This document shows, piece after piece, positions 1 to 7,400 of a stretch of 12,206 nt of DNA; position 1 is the stretch's first letter; each line of letters begins with the position of its first letter. The notes below the pieces were generated by a model. That model was not told where the DNA came from. It did not search any database and saw nothing but the letters and a program-made list of their open reading frames with translations. This DNA comes from Planoprotostelium fungivorum (taxonomy: Eukaryota > Evosea > Variosea > Cavosteliida > Cavosteliaceae): assembly GCA_003024175.1 (NCBI GenBank), contig MDYQ01000416.1, positions 1 through 12,206 on the forward strand. Reading direction: 5' to 3'. The position numbers were made by a program, and so were the translations under genes.

Positions 1-73
1 TTTCGGATCTTCGGGTTTTCGTTCTCGGCGACGACATCAAATCCCATCGGGTCACACAAACACCAACATCAGC

Positions 74-942
74 ATGTCACAACCGACAAAGTCATCGAAG
101 AAAGTCTGGCTCGTCACTGGCTCTAACAGAGGCATCGGTCTGGGCTTTGTGACTCACCTATCTCACAGAGACGACACGGTCGTCTTTGCTGCAGCTAGAG
201 ACCCTGACAGCGCTGTTGAACTACAGAAGCTGTCAGAGGGCAACGCAGACTTTCACTTGCTGAAGATCTCCTCTGAGAACGAGAGTGAGGTGGCTGCCGC
301 AGTGGAACAGATCGAACAGGTACATACACACTGTCGTTATCTTCTCATCCAGAACAGATCGCAGGACATCTCGACTTTGTGATCGCCAATGCGGGTCTGG
401 GTAATGGTGTCCTGCCGACCGTCACCTTGTCTAGGGAAGAGTTCGACAATCACATGAACGTCAATGCTTGGGGTACCATCGTACTTTTCCAGAAGGTTCA
501 TCGCCTCCTCATCAAGAAGCCGCAGAGCGTCTTCGTTTCCATCTCTTCTGATCTGGGAAGTAATGTCGCCCACAGAGCCATCATCACAGCGCCTGGCACA
601 GGACTGTCTGCTTACGGTATGAGCAAGGCTGTCGTCAACTGGACTATGAGCAGAATCGCCGTGGAACACAAGTCAGAGGGAATCATCGCTCTCTCGATCC
701 ATCCTGGAGGTGATGTCATTACGCTCTGTCCATCGAGAAACTCTGATGATGGTGCAGCTGTACACACCGACATGCTGAGGGGAGGAATTAAGAGTCAACC
801 AAAGGAGACGCAAGATTTCATCCTCGGAATGAGTCGCACGGTAGAACAGAGCACGGCCGATGTGTTGTCTGTCATTGACAAAGCCACTCAGGAGCAGAAT
901 GGAAAATACTTGAAGTGGACGGGAGAAGAGATGCCATTTTAG
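74..942 (+). CDS. Short-chain dehydrogenase/reductase (classical SDR, C-factor/sniffer-like), 3 exons
   Basis: Exons 74-319, 358-709 and 758-942 join to 261 codons including TAG, giving 260 aa, the usual length of a classical SDR. Introns are 38 nt (320-357, phase 0) and 48 nt (710-757, phase 1), both GT-AG. Visible motifs are the Rossmann nucleotide-binding TGSNRGIG at residues 15-22, NAG at 93-95, a catalytic Ser around 143-146 (SISS), and the active-site YGMSK with Tyr168 and Lys172. The segment HPG followed by HTDM after the second intron is typical of the family. The expected role is an NAD(P)(H)-dependent oxidoreductase in the cytosol; there is no signal peptide or membrane segment. The substrate cannot be told from sequence, and similarity to the C-factor/sniffer branch is my impression from motif layout. 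The start at 74 is the first ATG upstream of the Rossmann motif. Intron 2 is a multiple of three without a stop, so an unspliced product would stay in frame. Confidence 0.93.
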
Positions 943-1069
943 ATCGAGAACCAATCAATGAAGATGATGCTTTACCCTTTTTTGATACTTTCATGTTACG
1001 TCGAGCAAAGAGACGAGACTGTTGACCAGCACGGTGGAAGATCACCGGTGGAATCTCACACTAGTGCCG

Positions 1070-2010
1070 CCGGTATGGAAGATTCGTCGAAATGAAACGG
1101 GTCGGTGTCTTTGTGATGGACTGAAGAAGGAGGCAGACCGATGCAGATGATAGAATGCCATACTTTGGCCACCTATCAGTCATACTGCCCACACATCACA
1201 CAGGTGATGACCTCTCTACCGTCGATCACGAGCGATGCTGAGACGAACAGGTGGCAAGTTGACGATCAAGTCTCGTGGATAAGAGAACGTGTATGAGACA
1301 GAGACGAACAGCAACTACGGTTATCAAGCATACAGCTGGCTGAGAGGATGTGAGGTACAAGCTGAGCCGATCACGAGTGGCCACAGGCTTCACGTCATCT
1401 TTCGCGATACACGGAGAGTGAGATCGTCTCTGTTGTCCCTCGTTGAACTGAGTGGTCTGCAGACCCTGCAGTACCCGACCCAAGAGTCTTTCGTGGAGAC
1501 GAAGACTTTGTCTGTGCCATGGAACGAGCCTTGAACGAGTGGAAGGCTGACCCAAATCGGAAGGGCGTGCTTATATACGGCCTCAATGCATCGTTAGATA
1601 GAGATTTACAGGCAGTGATGAGGCACAGACAATGGAATCATCGTACAGAGGAGACATGTCAAGACATAACGAGAACGAGAGCAGCGCGGGTGAGAGAACA
1701 TCATGGAAAAGTTGCTGACGAGGTAAGATCTTATCTGAGCGGTGTGGCGTTGGATTATTCTTCGGTCAGTATCTGATAGGTAGCAATGACGACAATTACT
1801 CGATTGATGGAGCATTTGCATCTTGCGCTCTGACAGGTGAACGATGGATTCCATTCTGAATGAATTCATTTCGATGAACAGATCACCATGAATTGATATC
1901 GAAGCGATACGGTCATCTTCAGATGTTCTTTTATGTGAACAAGGATGTAGTGAGACAATTTCACTCCTCTTTGACCACGCGATGACTGAGGAATAGGAAG
2001 ATCTTATCAT
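1070..2010 (+). pseudogene. 2OG-Fe(II) oxygenase-like gene, N-terminal and middle part, degenerate
   Basis: Short coding stretches in family order match the fungal/protist 2OG-Fe(II) oxygenase (prolyl-4-hydroxylase alpha-like) pattern. They are WKIRRNETG (about 1076-1102), YFGHLSVILPTHHT (1161-1203), GGKLTIKS after a 47-nt intron (1204-1250), and YQAYSWLRGCEVQAEPITSG from about 1325. Next comes ALNEWKADPNRKGVLIYGLN (about 1525-1584), then FFGQYLIGSNDDNYSIDG (about 1758-1812). The last stretch is MTEE, then TAG, then EDLIIRYG around 1981-2019. In active members an HxD motif precedes the FGxL strand and a second His sits in CEHEV. Here the first position reads as DAD or is lost in a frame change, and the second reads CEVQA. 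Frame changes between 1417 and 1519 and the in-frame TAG also suggest decay. Alternatively some breaks are unrecognised introns and the protein is a pseudoenzyme. No intact start was found. Confidence 0.5.
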
Positions 2011-2047
2011 CCGTTATGGTCAGACGAGCGACTACTTTGACAAATTC

Positions 2048-2949
2048 ATGTCACATACTTGTCTCGACATCGCAGAGAGAGGAAGTAAGGAAGGTATGAG
2101 AGAATTAAAGGACATCCCTGATGACATCCTCGCTCACATTGTCACACAATATGTCCCCGTGGCTGATATGGATCTGATCAAGATGACATCGAGAAGATGC
2201 AGAGACGTAATCAGTCAAGCGGCTTGGAATCAAGCGCAGAATTATGTGCAGGTGAACGACCTCAATCACTGTCTATCATAAGATGTCATCATCACATATC
2301 GTTCGAAGGAGAAGATTCAAGTGAAGATCTTGCAGAGAGTCTTGGAACGTTCCAAATCGAATCTTCTCTTCAGTTGGGCGACTCTGGCCCATCAACCTGA
2401 TCTCGTCAGAACATTCGACAGCTATGAGAGCATCATCGATCACATGCCCTCCATAGAAGACACGTTTCCCATCCGATCGGCTGTGGAATTGATCGAAACG
2501 TGGGGATGGCAAAAGATTGGAGGCAAGATGACTTCTTACATGTCCCATATGCCGACTACATTGGACATTAGACTAGATGATATGAAGTACATGGTACAGA
2601 CCTTGTTTCGCATTCCAGATGCGAGAGAGGTGAGATGCATCATGATTGTACAATCACTTACGAACGATGTTAACCCTCACAGATACACGATCGATTCCTC
2701 CATCACTTGAAGTCCCTCTTTCCACGATATATTGGAAGGTATCCGTTGGAATTCGTCTTCTCTCACTGTGTGCTCGCGGGGGACTACGAACAAGAGTACG
2801 TCAAGGAGAAGAAGTCGAGGCGGGATCACATCGTGAAGTACTGGCACTCACGTTGGATGAGAGATAGAGGGAAGTTGTTTATCGATACGAGTGCAGACGA
2901 CATATACAGATGGACATGGATCGATGACACTGAGGAAGACATGGAATGA
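2048..2949 (+). CDS. F-box-like protein, 3 exons
   Basis: Exons 2048-2251, 2309-2629 and 2683-2949 join in phase 0 at both junctions, giving 263 aa. Introns are 57 nt (2252-2308) and 53 nt (2630-2682) with GTGA donors and AG acceptors. Residues about 22-62 (IPDDILAHIV ... SRRCRDVI ... W) fit an F-box: Pro and Ile near the start, SRR then RDVI, and a closing Trp. F-box proteins usually recruit targets to SCF ubiquitin ligases through Skp1; that role is inferred. The rest (EKIQVKILQR onward) shows no WD40, LRR or Kelch repeats and is rich in charged residues, and the C-terminus is acidic. The ATG at 2096 would shorten the protein by 16 aa and is an equal candidate start, closer to the F-box. 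The reading frame is open upstream back to a TAG at 1993-1995, so an extra 5' exon is possible. Confidence 0.6.
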
Positions 2950-3148
2950 TCACCTAGAGGTGATGATGTGTGTGTCATCTCGAATGAACGAGAAAAAGGC
3001 AGAGAAGAACTTGGAGAAGGAGAAGAGATGTCTTGCGTGGCTACAAGAGATGCTGAGTGGATGGATAGAGAGGGGAGAGAAGAGAAAGATGCGAGAAGAA
3101 CAATCTGATGGACAGCCTGAGAAGCAGCAGAAGAAGGAAGAAGAGTAA
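2891..3148 (+). other. Lysine/glutamate-rich reading frame overlapping the F-box 3' end
   Basis: This frame, different from that of the F-box gene, stays open for 85 codons and ends KQQKKEEE then TAA at 3146-3148. It is very rich in Lys and Glu, so it may be a purine-rich non-coding tract that happens to be open. It could also be an alternative last exon of the F-box gene, but I found no splice junction joining it in phase. Its last codons and the 14 nt after the stop belong to a 31-nt exact repeat also found at the end of the downstream 2OG-like unit. The two tails read GWIERG and GWVRGQ a little upstream, hinting at common descent. Confidence 0.25.
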
Positions 3149-3162
3149 AGAGAATGTATTGT
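3132..3162 (+). repeat. 31-nt direct repeat, copy 1
   Basis: A run starting AGAAGGAAGAAGAG, then TAA, then AGAGAATGTATTGT is identical to 4393-4423. It spans the end of a reading frame (codons KEEE), its stop codon and 14 nt of presumed 3' UTR. Confidence 0.9.
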
Positions 3163-3256
3163 ATCTAAAGATCCGCTCTTCAATACGGCTTTAGACATAC
3201 GAAGAGAAATTGTATTCAATCTTAGTCAACTCTCTATACCTCCTGAGAAGAGACCA

Positions 3257-3657
3257 ATGGTTGCTCCAGTGGACCAACGCAATGCCCGCTTTCAAGACTA
3301 TAGCAAGGAGGGTTCTCAACTCATTCAAGCTGTCAGCAGAATACTGGCCGTTGACTGTGTACATGGATATGGTGAGCGTTCCATCTGTGATAACACAGCT
3401 GATATTCATCAGTTGCGGGTGATGGCTGTGGAATTGATTTCAACAAAAACCCAAGTCCTAAAGGTCATCTAGGGGGTATTCTCTTTCTACCTTTGGCTGG
3501 TACACCAGTAGCATTCAGATTCACCCCATTAGCCCCTGTGTATGAGCCATTTGATATTACCCTGGATGGTGACAATGTGCTGTATGTGGGCCCTATAGCT
3601 TGTAAAAGATTTTCTATTCAGCCAGCCAGGAACACTGAGTTTCTCCTCTGTGCATAA
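3257..3657 (+). CDS. Unknown small protein, 2 exons, second exon CpG-free
   Basis: Exon 3257-3371 and exon 3413-3657 join in phase 1 across a 41-nt intron with GTGAGC donor and CAG acceptor, giving 119 aa from the ATG at 3257. The first exon's frame is open upstream to the TAA at 3146-3148 and reads like protein (DPLFNTALDIRREIVFNL), so the true start may lie in an unseen exon. The second exon reads GDGCGIDFNKNPSPKGHLGG and then a run of beta-prone hydrophobic stretches, ending FLLCA. The D-x-N-x-N-P-x-P-x-G pattern faintly recalls SMI1/KNR4 domains; this is only an impression. There is no signal peptide or membrane segment. Base use differs sharply between the exons: the first has several CpG, the second has only one, at its very start. 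I do not recognise the gene. Confidence 0.4.
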
Positions 3658-3818
3658 AGATTTGTATCTCCTGAGTTTTTGTTTGTGAGAAAAAAAAGAA
3701 TCTATTTATTCACATTCCCTGTGGAAGCCCAAGGTCTGCACATTTACTACTGTTCTCTGTGATCAGCATTAGCGTCAAGATTATTACAATTGTACGGTTG
3801 GGAGATGATTGGACCTAG

Positions 3819-4409
3819 AATCACACTGCAGATACTTTCCATTGGCAGAGAAACGACTCTAAGACAAGAAACGCGATCAAAGACCTCCTAGATACTCTAT
3901 GCCAAATCCCCTCTGCACAACAGGAATGTACTTGATCGTATCGTACGATTGAAACGCTGGTAGATCCATTTTCAGGCTTTAAGCCGATGGAAATCATTCT
4001 TTGTACAAAATCCACTTGGATATCCACTCCTCTCGCATGTCATCTCCATAAGAGATGACAGGGGAGTTGTGAAGCGTGGAACGCTGCCTGCGACAAGCCA
4101 CTCGACTTCAGTTGTTTGCAGGTTCTATCAATCTCTTTCAACAGAGACACAGATTTACTGTCATGCCCTCAGACACATCGAGGAGAGGAAAGTGCCTGAA
4201 GATTGGTGTATCAGTGCAAGATTGAGTTATACGTGTCGATGCAACTGGTGTGAACGAGCCTCGGAATTCTGCAAGGGTCCGCAAGAGGAGTGGCTCGTCG
4301 GGGCAGACATATCGAAGCGACAGCACATTCTGAAAGAATGCTCGTTGAAGGATGGGTGAGAGGACAGACTGCACAACGAGAGGCAGGGAAGCAGAAGGAA
4401 GAAGAGTAA
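3819..4409 (+). CDS. 2OG-Fe(II) oxygenase-family C-terminal part, partial or broken
   Basis: A first exon-like stretch, in frame from 3819, reads HWQRNDSKTRNAIKDLL and then DTLCQIPSAQQEC up to about 3926. A probable 37-nt intron follows (donor GTACTTG at about 3927, acceptor TAG at 3961-3963). The next frame runs from 3964 to 4359 and holds CRCNWCERASEF, then GPQEEW and KRQHILKEC. A Cys-x-Cys-x2-Cys cluster followed by an FxxxP turn and an R/K-R-x-HI motif is what I recall for the C-terminal tail of fungal-type 2OG-Fe(II) oxygenases whose catalytic half is seen at 1070-2010. The end is unclear: the frame closes with TGA at 4357-4359, while another frame with MLVEGWVRG ends QKEEE, TAA at 4407-4409. 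No start codon or catalytic domain is adjacent. It may be the displaced 3' end of the upstream unit or the remnant of a second copy. Confidence 0.45.
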
Positions 4410-4423
4410 AGAGAATGTATTGT
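4393..4423 (+). repeat. 31-nt direct repeat, copy 2
   Basis: Identical to 3132-3162. It again spans codons ending in KEEE, a TAA and 14 nt after it, and stops 11 nt before the stop codon of the convergent flippase gene. Confidence 0.9.
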
Positions 4424-4433
4424 TTATGTGTGG

Positions 4434-7400
4434 TTAGACTTGTCTCATTCGATTCGACTCTTTGATGGCGGGTGAGAAGGTCTCTAGATCGGGGCTGAGT
4501 TGTCCCAAGTCGAGAAGCTTTTGTCTCTCCCTCAGAATCATCCAGTTGTCCGGGAAGTAATTCTTTCTGATGCTAACGAAACAATCAATTTAAGAAAGAT
4601 AAAGATAATAAGATAAACGATAAGAGGATGAGATAAACGATAGGATAAAAAGATGAATAAGATAAAGAGATGAGATAAGACGAGGGATGTGAACTCACCA
4701 AGCGAAGGACCAATCAGGTAAGAGACACATGGCAGTACCTAAGAGCATACCGAACCAAAAGGAGGGAACTTGTACGATGGTGAAAGCCTCCCAGTAAGTG
4801 ATGGGCCAAGAGGGGAAGAGGTTGATGATGATGTCTCCAATGATGAACAAAAAGTAAGACAGTACGATCGATCCCATCAATATGGCGTTCCAGTATCTGA
4901 TATCAATGAACATAACGAAGAGATGAATAAGAGATAAACATAACGAAGAGATGAATAAGAGATAAACATAACAAAGATGAATAAGAGATAAACATAACGA
5001 AGAGATGAATAAGAGATAAACATAACGAAGAGATGAATAAGAGATGAACATAACGAAGAGATGAATAAGAGATGAACATAAGAGATTAAGCGATAGAATA
5101 AGAGATGAAGATAATAGAGATGTGATGAATAGAAGGATAAAGAATAAGATGAACTTACACGATAGAGAGGGAGATCTTGAGGAGTACCACCAAGATGACG
5201 AGGGCGGTGATGAGCTGACCCATCAGATAGACATCACCCGTTCTTCCTCCCAACATCACTGGCTCGTTACGGAACATCAACCAAGCCACCATGTAGATGA
5301 CTGCATCACATCAGTCTCCCATGTGATGGATGTGATGACGATATCGTCGATGTGATGGATGTGATGAAGAAACCGTCGATGTGATGGATGCCTCACCCCA
5401 CGAATGATAGAGAGCAGAGATAGTCCACAGTCCAACGGTCTTCCAGTTGAAATAATTTCCCGTCTTCAAGTCTTCGTACAACTTTGGATTCTACACGTCA
5501 TCAGCCCCGCATCGACATCACATCATCGATGTGATCACCTGATAGATGGTCTCCTCTTTCACATCCTTGATGAATATGGCAGACAGCAGTGGAGGCAGTG
5601 AAGTGAAGATGATGTTGTACCCCGACAGCAGCCAATCGTCAAACAAGCTCTGCCCGCTGTAGCCCGACCAGAATGCAAAGTAGAATTGAATGAAACCGAA
5701 GGCGATGTTCTTGTAAAAGTTCTGATGGATGCAGGCCAGATTTCTGACGTAAGAATATCTACCGTGAACGGTCAACAGCCTCTTCAAGTGTGAAAACTGT
5801 TGAATGGCGTAATCGCTGGCACGGGCGGCCTGCGTTCCTTCTTTTCCAAAGATGCCGATGCCGATGTCTGCCTCTTGGATCATGCTGACGTCGTTCGCAC
5901 CGTCACCGATGGACAGACACACTTGCTTCTTTGCCTCTTTGATTGTCTTCACGACTTCTGCCTGTCCCAAATGTAAACTTGAAACGTACGTTTCCACAGA
6001 TTTCATCTTCACCTTCTGGAGGGGTGTGACTCTGCAGCACACGGCGGCGCTGGCCAAGTTGGTCAATTGGACGAAATCATCTCTGCACTCCTTGAGAGCG
6101 TGGTGGATGGTCTCTCCATCGATGATGACAGCGATGGGCTTGCCGGTGCCAGTGTGAGTCTCCACGGCCTGACGTATCATCTTCTGCACGCTCTCTCCTG
6201 GATTGGCTGCGTTCTTGTCCACGTTGATGATGACTTGAGGTTGTTCCTTGACTAACAACTTTGTCGCGTAACCGATGTTGATGGCTGTCTGTTGTTTGTC
6301 TCCGGTGATGACCCACACTTTCATTCCACACTGTGTATGATCAGACGATGTGATGATCTGATGATCTGATGATGTGATGATGTGATGTGATGATGTGATG
6401 ATGTGATGATGTGATGATGTGATGATGTGATATGATGTGACATGACATCTGATCTGAGATGACATCTGATGATATCTACCTGGAGGAGGTACTCGATGGT
6501 GTCGGGTACTCCATCTTGTAACTTGTCCTCGATGGCAGTGCAACCGATGATCTCTAGATCCGTCTCGATGAGCTCGCAGACCTGACGTGATGTCAGTCAT
6601 CGATCGATGTAATGCATCGACGATATCTCACCTTGTCTACGGCCTCGTGTCTGTTGTGTAATGATGTGTTGGCCTCGTGATATTTTACGTTCCATCTCTT
6701 GTATTCCTGCTCACTGCATCAAGTCAGTCACATCGACACACATCGATGATGATCAGATGCACATCGACAATGCGATTCATCACCTCAATTTCCTCCTGGC
6801 CACAACGAGAGTCCTCAGACCCAGATTCGAAAAGTCATCCAGATGTCTGATGCTGCTCGTGTACACTTCGTTCTGAAATTTCGTCTTTCTCTCTCCGATT
6901 CGCTTGAGCATCTGAGCGTCCGATCCTTTGCTGTATAATACGATGCTTCCGTCTTCTCTTCGGAGAATGACAGACGATCTCGCTCTCTCTGATGTGAACT
7001 CCATGTTGGCCAACACCTTACGAAAAAGATTAAAATCGAATAAAATGGGGTCGACTCTCACCTCGTATTGTCTCTCGGATCCCAGCTCGTTCGTGTTCAT
7101 GCTGCCGGAACCTGCGCCCTTGAAGATGAAACCGTTGAATTGAGCTCCTTGAACTAGGGCAGACTCGTCGGGAGACTGAGCTTGGTAGGTGATGTCTCCT
7201 TTCTCATCCTCTTCTGCGATGACAGCGTGGCACAGAGAGAGGGCTCGAGCGAAATCGGAAACGTAATCGAACTGCTCGGATGAAGTGTTCGGGTCTCTCA
7301 TGCTATCCTTCAGACTTCCTATCGTACGTTGAGTCTCCCTCCACACTTGACTATTTCAAATTTTGAATTTCTCACCTCCCATCATGTTGGTGTAGATTAC

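Noticed and set aside
337-669. 110-aa minus-strand frame
   Set aside because: It is the antisense of the SDR second exon, with no splice support and no coding character.
2949-2966. Short hairpin ATCACCT-AG-AGGTGAT just after the F-box stop as a terminator
   Set aside because: Bacterial-type terminators are not expected in this eukaryotic context and a 7-bp stem can arise by chance.
4695-5051. 118-aa minus-strand frame resembling a multi-pass membrane protein
   Set aside because: Its first half is the 28-nt intronic minisatellite read in frame; only the part from 4896 down is a genuine flippase exon.
6346-6475. CRISPR-like repeat array
   Set aside because: Units are short, contiguous and without unique spacers, and the tract lies inside a spliced intron of a eukaryotic gene.
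5518-6600. 360-aa uninterrupted minus-strand frame as a single exon
   Set aside because: It starts in the TGATG repeat intron and reads through a 51-nt intron; family alignment shows exons 6330-6013 and 5961-5539 instead.
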